64,000 bases of DNA from Akkermansia muciniphila (GCA_945900785.1 CAMDJM010000007.1:1-64000); one strand, 5' to 3'; shown: positions 54,747-63,271, counted from the stretch's first letter. Program-made: numbers and translations. Notes: generated from the letters alone by a model not told the origin.

Positions 54747-57557
54747 ATGCCTGCCGCGACTCCTCAAAAAAGACCTGCCCGCAAGATGGTTAAACCTGAA
54801 GAGGCGCTGCCGGCGGCGCAGGATTGGCGGACCACGGATGCGCAGGAAATCTTCCGGCGCCAGTTGCGGGCGATGGAGGAACCAATGGGCATCCGGAATC
54901 TGGAGGCCGCGCACGGCGTGTTTTCCAATTTCTCGGTGAAATCAGATAGTGGAATGATCTATCAGGTGGAGGTGCGTGATGTGAAAACGCGGATGTTTTC
55001 CTGCACCTGTGCCGACTTCCGGAAAAATGGGCTGGGGACGTGCAAGCATGTGGAGGCGGTGCTGATTTATGCGGCGAAAAAGGCGGGGAAGACAGGCTGG
55101 GCAAAGGCCTTGGAATCGGGATCGCCGCGGATCGAGGTGGTGTCGGATCCTCAGTATGGATTGAAGGTATGGCGGGGCTTGGAGTCCCTGCCCAAGGCGG
55201 TGCGGGGGATGTTTGATGTGCATGATGGCACGCTGCTGAGCCGGGTGCCGCCGGAGGAGGCGATGGCGGCCCTGACGAGATTGCAGTCGGCGGATTTTCC
55301 CCACCTGAGGATCGCACAGGAGGTAACGGTGTGGCTGGAGGCCCGGGAAGCGGCAGCGGAGCGGCTGAGGCTGCGGCATGAGTATGAACAGAAGGTGCAC
55401 CGCGGGGAGTGGCCGCCGCAGGAGACCCTGGTGCCGTTGTTTCCCTATCAACGCGAGGGAATGCTGCACCTGGCTTTCAAGGAGCGCGCCCTGCTGGCCG
55501 ATGAGATGGGTCTCGGCAAGACCATCCAAGCCATCGCGGCCTGTGCGCTGCTGCACCGCTTGGGCAAGGCGCGGCGGGTGCTGGTGGTGACGCCGGCCTC
55601 GCTGAAAGCGGAATGGGAGGAGCAGATCGGGAAATTTACCCTGCTGCCGTGCCGGATGGTCTTTGGCGGGCGGGCGCAGCGGCTGGCCTGTTATACGCAG
55701 GAGGCCCCGTTCTTCACCATCGTGAATTACGAGCAGATGGTGGCGGACACGCTGGACGTGAACAGCCGGCTGGCCCCGGATGTGGTGGTGCTGGATGAGG
55801 CCCAGCGGATCAAGAACTGGAGCACGAAGACGGCTCAGGCGATCAAACGGCTGGAAAGCCGCTATGCCTTTGTGCTGACGGGCACGCCGATCGAAAACCG
55901 GATCGATGAGTTGTATTCCCTGGTGGATTTTCTGGATGCCAGGGTGCTGGGGTCGCTCTTCCGTTTTAACCGGGAATTTTACGACCTGGACGAGAAGGGG
56001 CGGCCGAAGGGTTATAAAAATCTGCAGGAACTGCATGCACGCATCGGGCCGCTGATGCTGCGGCGGCGGAAGGCTCAGGTGGAGACGGAACTGCCGGACC
56101 GCACGGACCGGAATCACTATGTGACTTTGACCGCCAACCAGCGCGCCAATTACGCGGAGCATGAGGAAAAAGTCGCGAAACTGGCGCAAATCGCCAAGCG
56201 GCGTCCGTTGAGGCCGGAAGAGTCACAGCGCCTGCTGCGGGAGCTGGCGATGATGCGGATGATTTGTGATACCAATTACATTTTGGACCAGGAGGACCGG
56301 GAGTCGCCCAAGATTGATGAGTTGCGCGGCATCCTGGAGGAGGCGCTGGGGAATGAGGGGGTGAAGGTGATCATTTTTTCCGAATGGGAGCGGATGCTGG
56401 ATTTGGTGAGGGATCTGTGCCGGGAGCTGGGCGCGGGCTTTGCCTGGCACACCGGCAGTGTGCCGCAGCAGAAGCGGCGCCTGGAGATCAATGCCTTCAA
56501 GCAGGATGCGGATTGCCGGGTGTTCCTGAGCACGGATGCCGGAGCCACCGGGCTGAATCTGCAGAATGCCAGTGTGGTGATCAATTGCGACCTGCCGTGG
56601 AATCCTGCCAAACTGGAGCAACGCATCGCGCGGGCCTGGCGAAAGCACCAGACGAGGGCGGTGACAGTGATCAATCTGATTGCGGAACATACCATAGAAC
56701 ACCGGATGCTGGCGACTCTGGCAGGCAAGATGGCGCTGGCGCAGGGCGTGCTGGATGATGGCGGGCTGGATACGATGGATCTGCGCGGGGCACGGGATTC
56801 CTTTTTCAAGCGGTTGGAGCAGATTCTCGCTCCGGAGCAGATGGGACAGGGGAAACCAGTGGAGGTGCCGCGCACCCCGGCGGATCCTTCCCTTGCCTTG
56901 GCCCAATCCGCCGCATTGGCGCTGGGGCCGCTGCTGTGGAAATGTGAGGAAAGGCGGCCGGGCCCTGACAGGGTGCCGGTGTGCCTGATGGTGGTGGAGC
57001 GTGATCCGGCGGCGGCGCGGGACCGGCTGCGGCAGGTGATCGAGGATGCGGGGGAGCGCCGGGTGATTGAGGTGATGGACCGTGCGGCCTATGAAACGCT
57101 GCAGCGCCTCGCGGCGGCGGGTTTGATCCAATTTCAAACCGATGGGGTGAGGGAACTGTATCCGGAGGAGCAGGCCGGGGAGGCTCCGCCGCCGGGGCTG
57201 GCCGCCGGGGCCGTGGAGCGGATCCGGGAGCTGACCGGAAAGGCAGAGCATCATCTGCGGCTGGCGGGGGTGTTGCAGGCCTCAGATTTCGCCAGGGAAT
57301 CGCGTGCCGCGCTGGAAGCCGCAGCGCTGGCGCTGTCCCAGGGGCTGGCGGTGGCGGCGGGAGCGGGGGAGCCGGCTGATTTGAAGGAGGCATTGGCGGA
57401 GGTGGCCCTGAGCCGGTGGGAGTGGTCCGCCCTGACGGTGCAGACTCTCGCCTCACTGGAAGAGATTCCCACCGCTGCGGTGCAGGAGGCGTTGCGCAAA
57501 ACGCTCTCTGGCCTGCGGGTGAAGGCAGGCTTGCAGGAGGGGAAGGCCGGGGCATGA
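54747..57557 (+). CDS. SWIM zinc-finger SNF2/DEAD-like helicase
   Basis: 936 aa from ATG 54747; ATG codons at 54651 and 54786 are alternatives and the exact start is uncertain. A SWIM zinc finger (CxC at residues 86/88, then C99-K-H101; FSCTCADFRKNG) precedes a SNF2-type helicase with Walker A LADEMGLGKTIQ (about 250-261), DEAQ (350-353), TGTPIENR (378-385), and the C-terminal lobe STDAGATGLNLQNASVV ... RIARAWRKHQTRAV. The last 240 residues lie beyond the motor core. They are helical, with ARESRAALEAAALALSQGLA, which looks faintly like HEPN. It is followed after 7 bp by a JetA-like gene, so they are probably co-transcribed. It is likely an ATP-driven DNA or chromatin remodeller; target unknown. 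Confidence 0.85.
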   Translation: MPAATPQKRPARKMVKPEEALPAAQDWRTTDAQEIFRRQLRAMEEPMGIRNLEAAHGVFSNFSVKSDSGMIYQVEVRDVKTRMFSCTCADFRKNGLGTCKHVEAVLIYAAKKAGKTGWAKALESGSPRIEVVSDPQYGLKVWRGLESLPKAVRGMFDVHDGTLLSRVPPEEAMAALTRLQSADFPHLRIAQEVTVWLEAREAAAERLRLRHEYEQKVHRGEWPPQETLVPLFPYQREGMLHLAFKERALLADEMGLGKTIQAIAACALLHRLGKARRVLVVTPASLKAEWEEQIGKFTLLPCRMVFGGRAQRLACYTQEAPFFTIVNYEQMVADTLDVNSRLAPDVVVLDEAQRIKNWSTKTAQAIKRLESRYAFVLTGTPIENRIDELYSLVDFLDARVLGSLFRFNREFYDLDEKGRPKGYKNLQELHARIGPLMLRRRKAQVETELPDRTDRNHYVTLTANQRANYAEHEEKVAKLAQIAKRRPLRPEESQRLLRELAMMRMICDTNYILDQEDRESPKIDELRGILEEALGNEGVKVIIFSEWERMLDLVRDLCRELGAGFAWHTGSVPQQKRRLEINAFKQDADCRVFLSTDAGATGLNLQNASVVINCDLPWNPAKLEQRIARAWRKHQTRAVTVINLIAEHTIEHRMLATLAGKMALAQGVLDDGGLDTMDLRGARDSFFKRLEQILAPEQMGQGKPVEVPRTPADPSLALAQSAALALGPLLWKCEERRPGPDRVPVCLMVVERDPAAARDRLRQVIEDAGERRVIEVMDRAAYETLQRLAAAGLIQFQTDGVRELYPEEQAGEAPPPGLAAGAVERIRELTGKAEHHLRLAGVLQASDFARESRAALEAAALALSQGLAVAAGAGEPADLKEALAEVALSRWEWSALTVQTLASLEEIPTAAVQEALRKTLSGLRVKAGLQEGKAGA

Positions 57558-57564
57558 ATGGGAC

Positions 57565-59043
57565 ATGGTTTTGAAGATGCTGAGTCACCGCGTTTTTCAG
57601 TTGGTAGGGCAGGAGTATTTCCGCCCGCTGACGCGGCCTTCTGCGCCGGTGTATGTGGATTGTGCGGACCGGCTGGTGGATGAGGCGGGAGATGCAGGCC
57701 GCTTGCCCTATGCGGAAGCCCTGGCGGTAATCCGGGAGGTGATCGGGCAGCATCCGGGGGTGGTTTTAAGTGAGGATGAGGGGGCGGCGCTGCGGGACGT
57801 TAGGCAAAAGGCGGGGGCGTTTTTCAACCGGATGCTGGCTTCGGGGTGGCTGGAGGAGCAGACGCTGGGCCTGCAGGACCGGTGGGCGGTCATTTCGCCA
57901 GGGCTACGTCCCCTGCTGCGGCTCCTGCGGCAGTTGGCGGAAGACGATGCGGCGGAGTTGCGGACCTTTGCGGATGCCTTGCGCAGTGTGTGTGAAACAC
58001 TGGGCCGGGATGGGGTGCTGGATCCGGATCTTCATACGGGCGATGCGCTGCGCTCCGTGGTGACGGATTTGAATCAGCGTCTGGTGCATGCGATAGAGCA
58101 ACTGCACTCCGTGGAAAAGCTGGTGAGCATTTTTGAGCAACGGCAGCGGGAGTCGGCGACGCCAGCGGAGACGCTGCAGGTGTTCTACGGGGAGTTCGGC
58201 CAGGGGCAGCATATGGTTTGTTATGATGCGCTGCGCCGGGGAGGTCTGCTGCCGGCGATCCAGGCGGCGCGGGGACGGGTGGCGGATGCGCGGGATGATG
58301 TGCTGGTGAAGCAGCGGCTGGCTGAAGGCTTCGCGGCTTACTACCGTTGTGAGGAGACGGAGGCCTGGCAGATGGCATCGGCGGCTTTGCTGAAGCTGGA
58401 GCGGGCGCTGGGGGGCCTGCGTCAGCGGGCGGAGGCCATTGATGCGAGGATGGCGGCGTTCAACCGGCTGTCGCAGCAGCGTTACCGCTATCAAACGGAG
58501 CTGCGGGGACGCCGGCCGGAGACAGTGAAGGCGTTTTGTGAGGCGATGAATGCGCAGCATGCCGGCCAGCGGTTCCGGGATTTGGCGGAGGCCGCGCCGG
58601 AGTTCCAACCGCGCTGTCCGGAGGTGAAGTTTTTCTTTGGAGCGGAGGCGCTTTGGAAGAAGCGGAAGCCGCGCGCCGTGACTGACCTGACCTTCACCAG
58701 CGGCCGGGGCAGCGCGGCCGATGCGGCGGCGGTGCTGGAGTCATGGCAGGAAAAGCAACGGCTGGCTCTAACGCCTCTGCGGGCCGCGCGCCTGTTGCAG
58801 CGCCTGCTGGGGAGCGGGGGCAAGCGGGTGGTGACGAATGAGTTTTCCCTGACGGATATGGATGAAGTCCTGGATCTGCTGGCTCTTGCTGCATATGATC
58901 ACGCCCCTGTCGCAGGAGGGCGGATGATCCGCTGGAAGGTGGACGGTCCGAGGCGGCGGCTGGGCCTGCACCCGGAGGACCTCCCGCGTGATCCGCAGGC
59001 GGCCTGGAGCATCGACCGGATGGAAATCGAGCGGGTTCAGTGA
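57565..59043 (+). CDS. jetA: JetA-like (DUF5716) Wadjet kleisin-type protein
   Basis: 492 aa. The N-terminus (MLSHRVFQLVGQEYFRPLTR) and the block QKAGAFFNRMLASGWLEEQT followed by ISPGLRPLLRLLRQL match the JetA/DUF5716 layout: winged helix, a GWLE-type step, then a long helical segment (TDLNQRLVHAIEQLHSVEKL). JetA is the kleisin of Wadjet (JetABCD), a MukBEF-like SMC complex that, with nuclease JetD, linearises small circular plasmids. The rest of the protein is helical. It lies 7 bp after the SNF2 gene and ends 60 bp from the convergent JetB-like gene. No JetC or JetD is in the window. The family call comes from pattern, not from a search. Confidence 0.7.
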   Translation: MVLKMLSHRVFQLVGQEYFRPLTRPSAPVYVDCADRLVDEAGDAGRLPYAEALAVIREVIGQHPGVVLSEDEGAALRDVRQKAGAFFNRMLASGWLEEQTLGLQDRWAVISPGLRPLLRLLRQLAEDDAAELRTFADALRSVCETLGRDGVLDPDLHTGDALRSVVTDLNQRLVHAIEQLHSVEKLVSIFEQRQRESATPAETLQVFYGEFGQGQHMVCYDALRRGGLLPAIQAARGRVADARDDVLVKQRLAEGFAAYYRCEETEAWQMASAALLKLERALGGLRQRAEAIDARMAAFNRLSQQRYRYQTELRGRRPETVKAFCEAMNAQHAGQRFRDLAEAAPEFQPRCPEVKFFFGAEALWKKRKPRAVTDLTFTSGRGSAADAAAVLESWQEKQRLALTPLRAARLLQRLLGSGGKRVVTNEFSLTDMDEVLDLLALAAYDHAPVAGGRMIRWKVDGPRRRLGLHPEDLPRDPQAAWSIDRMEIERVQ

Positions 59044-59057
59044 CCATGGAAGAATGG

Positions 59058-59100
59058 AAAACCACGGATTTCATGGATCAAACGGATGATCCGTAGTTTT
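59058..59100. terminator. Bidirectional terminator-like inverted repeat
   Basis: AAAACCACGGAT (59058-59069) and ATCCGTAGTTTT (59089-59100) form a stem of ACGGAT/ATCCGT flanked by A and T tracts, with a loop of 19 nt that has its own GGATC/GATCC pairing potential. It lies between the convergent JetA- and JetB-like genes and could end transcription from both. Confidence 0.55.
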
Positions 59101-59102
59101 AT

Positions 59103-59777
59103 TTATGCGCCGGGGTCCGGGCTGACTGGGTCTCCCGGCAAAGGTTGACAGAGCGCGGCGCGCTGGACCCAGGCTTCCAGATCGTCAAACGGAATCACCC
59201 GCGCCAGGCTGGGCAGGATTTCGATCTGCATTTCCCCGGGCAGGGTCATGCCCTCCGGTTTGTGGGTGCGCAGCAGACGGTGGCGCTTCAATTTCGTGAG
59301 GACGGCATCAATCTGGGTCTTCTCCGGGGGCTCGATCCGCTCGAAAAAGAGCTTCAACTTATTCCACAGTTCATCCACGGAAATGATCACGGCGGCGGCG
59401 GTGCGGGATGCCTGTTCATCATCCCAGATGCGCCAAAGGGTCAGGATGACGAGGGTTTCATCCCGCGTAAAATGGCCCATGAGCTGACAAGTCTCCGTGC
59501 GGGGTCTTGCCTGCAGCAGCATGGCTTCATCATCAATGATCAATTCCAGCCCCAGGGGGGCGAGGTAGTCCGCGACGTGGAGTTGATAGTGATCGCGGAT
59601 CAGCAGGAACAGTTCTTTTCCACTCCCCTCATTGCCCAGGATCACCCCGCGGCCCAACAGCTCTGCCAGCACATCCCGGATCGGGGCGCGGTCCTCCTCC
59701 GGCACGGCGGACCAAAAGGATGGCCAAAGCGGGGAGACCTCGCGCTGGGTGGAGGGCGGTTCAGGGGAATCGGTCAT
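59103..59777 (-). CDS. jetB: JetB-like (DUF4194) Wadjet KITE-type protein
   Basis: 224 aa, matching the DUF4194/MksE-like fold: VLAELLGRGVILGNEGSGKE, LIRDHYQLHVADYLAPLGLE, then a winged-helix part (DELWNKLKLFFERIEPPEKT, DAVLTKLKRHRLLRTHKPEG) and a C-terminal segment (MQIEILPSLARVIPFDDLEA). JetB is the KITE subunit that binds the JetA kleisin in Wadjet. The gene faces jetA tail to tail instead of following it in the usual jetA-jetB-jetC-jetD order, so JetA and JetB are not in one transcript. The DUF4194 call is moderately sure. Confidence 0.7.
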   Translation of the reverse strand: MTDSPEPPSTQREVSPLWPSFWSAVPEEDRAPIRDVLAELLGRGVILGNEGSGKELFLLIRDHYQLHVADYLAPLGLELIIDDEAMLLQARPRTETCQLMGHFTRDETLVILTLWRIWDDEQASRTAAAVIISVDELWNKLKLFFERIEPPEKTQIDAVLTKLKRHRLLRTHKPEGMTLPGEMQIEILPSLARVIPFDDLEAWVQRAALCQPLPGDPVSPDPGA

Positions 59778-59875
59778 GGAATGGCATCATGCTCCCGGCG
59801 GCAGACGGGTATTTCCACGGCAAATTCCATGGTTTGCTGAAGAGGGAGCCATCGCCTCCTGACTGTTTTTCGACT

Positions 59876-60286
59876 TTACACGGATGGAGTGGACCAATCC
59901 TCAACGCGCAGCCCGCCGACTCTGGTGAATTCACTAATGTTGCCGGTCACCAAAGTAAGAGCATGAGCCAAACAAATGGCGGCAATTTTCAGATCGTTGG
60001 GACCGATGATTTCACCCGGTAGCTCCAGCTCATGCCGGATGGTGGCGTAATAGTCCGCTGCCCGCGCGTCGAAAGGCAGGGACTCATAGGGGGACAAGGC
60101 TGTATCCACCTGAAGGCGACGCTTGGCAGGAATGTCGTATTTACAGGCACCATGCCAGAGTTCAGCTTGAACGATGGAACAGGTCACAAAGGAATCCGGT
60201 GGGTCCAAACCAACTCTTCGCCGGGCTTCCGGTGCTTTCTGCTTCAGGATTTGAATCCAAAGATTGGTGTCAAATAGATACCTCAT
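59876..60286 (-). CDS. vapC: PIN-domain toxin (VapC-like)
   Basis: 136 aa from ATG 60286, sharing one base with the antitoxin stop. PIN acidic residues: Asp in RYLFDTNLWI, Glu in SIVQAELWHG, and Asp in IIGPNDLKIAAICLA; a fourth position in TGNISEFTRV is a Glu in place of the usual Asp region. VapC toxins are RNases that cut tRNA or rRNA when freed from VapB. Length and motifs are normal. Confidence 0.85.
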   Translation of the reverse strand: MRYLFDTNLWIQILKQKAPEARRRVGLDPPDSFVTCSIVQAELWHGACKYDIPAKRRLQVDTALSPYESLPFDARAADYYATIRHELELPGEIIGPNDLKIAAICLAHALTLVTGNISEFTRVGGLRVEDWSTPSV

Positions 60287-60546
60287 CACCAATCCTCCCT
60301 GATTTTGGAAACTCCCTGATCGGGACGTTCAAAGTCTGACCAATCCACTTCCGAAAGCATAACATCCATTTTTTGCCAATGCTCCCGGTGCGCAGCGATG
60401 GCTGCTTCCCGGTCCGCTGAAGCCGTAGGTCCGGGGGAGGCGTCCACCACTTCAAGGAGGTCATGCACAAGTTTGCTGACGGTGGCGGCCCGCTCGGGTG
60501 CCATCGCTTTCAGTCGGCGGTCCAGATGTTCGGCGATCGCGGTCAT
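60286..60546 (-). CDS. VapB-like antitoxin
   Basis: 86 aa, directly upstream of the PIN toxin with a TGATG overlap, as in TA pairs. N-terminal helices (AIAEHLDRRLKAMAPERAAT) are followed by VSKLVHDLLEVVDA and an acidic tail containing EVDWSDFERPDQGVSK that could thread into the toxin. No clear AbrB or MetJ fold can be assigned from sequence, so the family is unknown. It probably autoregulates the pair. Confidence 0.7.
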   Translation of the reverse strand: MTAIAEHLDRRLKAMAPERAATVSKLVHDLLEVVDASPGPTASADREAAIAAHREHWQKMDVMLSEVDWSDFERPDQGVSKIREDW

Positions 60547-60684
60547 AGGTGAAGTTACTTCAGAATAGGGCGCGTGGCAAATCGTTGTCTATCGGTGTTC
60601 CAACTTCAATCTTTTTCCACTTTCCCTCAGCATTCGTGGACTTAACTCCATAGAAGAGGCCTTACGCTAACTGGGCGGTCAGGT

Positions 60685-61032
60685 TTACTTTCCGTGTCCG
60701 TGTCCGTCTCCGTTGCCGAAGTCGAAGCTGCGGGGGCGGGCTTTGCGGAGAGGGTGCGGGGTGGAGCCCGGCGCGCGCAGAGGAAGCAGGACGGCTTCCG
60801 CCCCAGTGGAGTGGATTTCGCACAGGGCTTCGAGGAGCTGGCCCAGCTTGCCTTTGGGGAATCCCTTTTGCTTGAACCACATGAGATATTCCGCAGGCAG
60901 CTGGTGGAGGGGGAGTCCCTTGGGTGGATAGTGCTGGGGGCCGTATTTGCCAAAGGGCATGTGCGTGGTGGCAAAAGCCTGCATGGTTTCGGCGAGGTTT
61001 TCCCGCCAGTCCTGCCAGTCGGGTTCGTTCAT
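60685..61032 (-). CDS. DUF3820 family protein
   Basis: 115 aa. The core MPFGKYGPQHYPPKGLPLHQ, LPAEYLMWFKQKGFPKGKLG, LLEALCEIH is the DUF3820 pattern (FGKY ... GFPKGKLG). Many members are about 75-110 aa and their function is unclear; some are annotated as putative quorum-sensing-regulated factors. A low-complexity Asp/Gly/His tail (FGNGDGHGHG) ends it. It is 31 bp from the squalene-synthase gene stop, on the same strand. Confidence 0.8.
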   Translation of the reverse strand: MNEPDWQDWRENLAETMQAFATTHMPFGKYGPQHYPPKGLPLHQLPAEYLMWFKQKGFPKGKLGQLLEALCEIHSTGAEAVLLPLRAPGSTPHPLRKARPRSFDFGNGDGHGHGK

Positions 61033-61063
61033 GGGGTGAGCGTGGAGTCGTTTTGGAGTGGAG

Positions 61064-62077
61064 TCAATCTGGCCGGATGCGGCCGGTGAGGGCCATCCAC
61101 AGGGCGCGGCAGGCCAGGCGTTTGACTTCGTGGCGGGTGACTTTGATTGCCTGGGGGGCCTGATCGGGAGGCAGGGCCTGGAGACGTGTCAGGGTGGCCC
61201 CGCCAATGAGCAGAGGCATCAGGGTGGCGAAGCGAAGGCGGATGGAACGCTGCGAGGCCGCATAGCGCCAGCCTGCCGCCAGATGGCCGCGTGCGCGGTC
61301 GATCAGATCCTGACGGACGTGATGCCATGGGGTCCAATCGCTGGCGGGCCAGGTGATGTCACCCGTCAGCCCTGCCGCTTCCAGGGAAGGGCGGGGCAGA
61401 TAACACCGGCCGATGGCGGCGTCGCCCGGTTGGTCGCGGAGGATGTTGATCAGTTGAAGGCCTTTGCCATATTGGCCGCCAAATGCTGTCATTTCCGCTT
61501 CAGGCCGGGTAAAAATCCCAGGAATTTCGCAGGCGCAGATGGCGGTCCAAAACTCCCCAACGCAGCCAGCAACCAGCCAGGTATAGGCGTCCAGTTCCTC
61601 ATCGCCTGCCAGACTGCGCAGCGTGGTGTTGTCAGGAAAACGTTGCAGATCCAGCGTCATGCCGTCGAGAATATGGCTTAGGACCTCACGGATTTTCGCC
61701 TGGGCGGTGGAGGTGAGTTGATCCAATTGGGCAAAACATTCGGGGAGGCGCAACAGGAGTTCGCGCTCGCCGGCATGCCCGACGGCGGCGGCGAAGGTGG
61801 AGACGGTGGCGTAAAAAGCAGGATCCCGCCCAGCGGGAATGGCCTCCACCTGGTGACGGAAGGCGGCCAGGAGGCTGAGCCGAGCAATGGCTGGGGAGGC
61901 TTCCACATCGGCGATGGTATCGGCGGCCCTGGCCAGCAAATAACTGAGGCTAAGGGGGGCGCGCACCGGTCGGGGCAGAAAGCGCAGGCTGAGATAGAAG
62001 GAGCGCGAAACAGCGGCAAGCAGCGGGCCTTGCAGGGAGCGGGGGGCGGGATGGGCGGTTGGGTCGGGCTCCGGCAT
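61064..62077 (-). CDS. Squalene/phytoene synthase family protein
   Basis: 337 aa. The Asp-rich motifs are DTIADVE (first) and LQLINILRDQPGD (second), with RSFYLSLRFLPRPVR and AYTWLVAGCVGEFWTA around the active site. These bind diphosphate-Mg in head-to-head condensation of C15 (squalene) or C20 (phytoene) chains. The DTIAD motif and length fit squalene synthase, used for hopanoids or sterol-like lipids, but phytoene synthase is not excluded. It is divergent from a membrane protein gene, 102 bp apart. Confidence 0.85.
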   Translation of the reverse strand: MPEPDPTAHPAPRSLQGPLLAAVSRSFYLSLRFLPRPVRAPLSLSYLLARAADTIADVEASPAIARLSLLAAFRHQVEAIPAGRDPAFYATVSTFAAAVGHAGERELLLRLPECFAQLDQLTSTAQAKIREVLSHILDGMTLDLQRFPDNTTLRSLAGDEELDAYTWLVAGCVGEFWTAICACEIPGIFTRPEAEMTAFGGQYGKGLQLINILRDQPGDAAIGRCYLPRPSLEAAGLTGDITWPASDWTPWHHVRQDLIDRARGHLAAGWRYAASQRSIRLRFATLMPLLIGGATLTRLQALPPDQAPQAIKVTRHEVKRLACRALWMALTGRIRPD

Positions 62078-62179
62078 GGGGGTTGGTTTCTGAAGCCCGC
62101 TCTCGCATCCGGGAGGAATCGGTGCAAGCCATCATACCCAAGCGCGGCAGGTTTTCGCGCCGTCATTTTCCTTTTTCAC

Positions 62180-62947
62180 ATGTCAGCATGGTCCTATCTG
62201 AAAGCCGCGTTTTGGCAGCGGGTGCCCTTGCCTCTCCTGCGCCGGATTCCCCTGAATCCGGTGGCCGTGGTGGGATTTGGGGTCGCGGGGTTGGACCATC
62301 CCGGATTTTGGATGGCGGGTGCGGCATGGGAAGTGATCTGGCTCACGGCGACGGCCGGGCGGGTCAGTTACCGGCGCGGTGTGGATGCGGCAGCCCGCCG
62401 CGTGGCATGGCGCACCGTGGAGGAGCGCCGGCTGCAACTTTACAGCCAGCTGCCTCCTGCCGGCCAGCAGCGGCACCACGCCCTGCGGATGACTTGTCAG
62501 GGGTTCTCCGGGTCCCCCCGCGCAGGGGAGCCGGCCGCAGCCGTGGAGCTGTTCACCTGGCTGCATTTGAAGTTATTGCTGGCGCGTCACACTGCCGCGG
62601 CCGGCGGGCGGAGCGTGCTGGACCCTGACGTGCCGGGCCTCCAGGCCGGGGCCGCCGTGATGCTTTCTGATCCTGCCCGGGCGCGTCTGGCAGGGGATGC
62701 GGTAGCGCTGCTGGATCCCCGCGAAGGCATTCAGGATCATACCTTGCCGGTGCTGGCCCGCATTGATGAAGCCCTGCAGCGGATCGAGTCGGAACTGGCC
62801 GCCCTCACCTGCGGATCCGGAGCAACGGCCCCTGATTTTGCCGCGCTGGCCCGCCGTGCCGCAGCCCAGGAGCCAGCCTTGCCACCGGCGGGTCCACCCT
62901 TGTCAGGCGTCGCTGAGGTGGAGCGCCTGCTGGAGGAACTGCAATAG
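62180..62947 (+). CDS. Hypothetical membrane-associated protein
   Basis: 255 aa from ATG 62180. A hydrophobic stretch (VAVVGFGVAGLDHPGFWMAGAAWEV begins near residue 28; shown in part: GFWMAGAAW) suggests one or two membrane helices. The rest is Ala/Arg-rich and probably helical (WRTVEERRLQLYSQLPPAGQ, LDPREGIQDHTLPVLARIDE). No domain is recognised. Reading the frame further upstream runs antisense over the squalene-synthase gene and is not supported. Confidence 0.6.
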   Translation: MSAWSYLKAAFWQRVPLPLLRRIPLNPVAVVGFGVAGLDHPGFWMAGAAWEVIWLTATAGRVSYRRGVDAAARRVAWRTVEERRLQLYSQLPPAGQQRHHALRMTCQGFSGSPRAGEPAAAVELFTWLHLKLLLARHTAAAGGRSVLDPDVPGLQAGAAVMLSDPARARLAGDAVALLDPREGIQDHTLPVLARIDEALQRIESELAALTCGSGATAPDFAALARRAAAQEPALPPAGPPLSGVAEVERLLEELQ

Positions 62948-62996
62948 CAGCCGGCTGCTTGAGTGGTGGTTTTTCGGCACCGCAGCATTTTTACTT

Positions 62997-63152
62997 ATGG
63001 CCATTCTTCAGCAAAACAATGAACCAGTTGACCAGACTGTTCTTGGACGCTGGCTGAAGACGGCAACCATTACGCTCCATGAACCAGTGGAGGAGATCGT
63101 GGTTCCCTTCTGCCTTGAGCTGGAGGTGCCGGAATTCAGCCCGGCACCGTAG
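62997..63152 (+). CDS. Small ORF, unknown
   Basis: 51 aa, 49 bp after the preceding gene on the same strand. It begins MAILQQNNEPVDQTVLGRW and ends ELEVPEFSPAP. No signal peptide, domain or clear ribosome site is visible. It may be a real small protein or chance. Confidence 0.25.
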   Translation: MAILQQNNEPVDQTVLGRWLKTATITLHEPVEEIVVPFCLELEVPEFSPAP

Positions 63153-63204
63153 TCATATAGATTGTATTCCTACCCGCTCGGAAAATTAGTCCGGTGGGAA
63201 AAGC

Positions 63205-63237
63205 AAAGCCCGCCCGGCGAACTGCCGGGCGGGCTTT
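63205..63237 (-). terminator. Rho-independent terminator downstream of sucD
   Basis: A perfect 14-bp stem (AAAGCCCGCCCGGC/GCCGGGCGGGCTTT) encloses a 5-nt loop. It lies 35 bp beyond the sucD stop on the minus strand. The flanking A and T runs suggest action in both directions. Confidence 0.85.
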
Positions 63238-63271
63238 GGGATAGCTGGATAACCCGGAACTGGAAGCGCGG

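Noticed and set aside
61718-62179. Upstream extension of the hypothetical membrane protein gene
   Set aside because: It would run antisense over the squalene synthase gene and start with a Gly/Arg-rich stretch. ATG 62180 gives a normal start in the divergent intergenic region.
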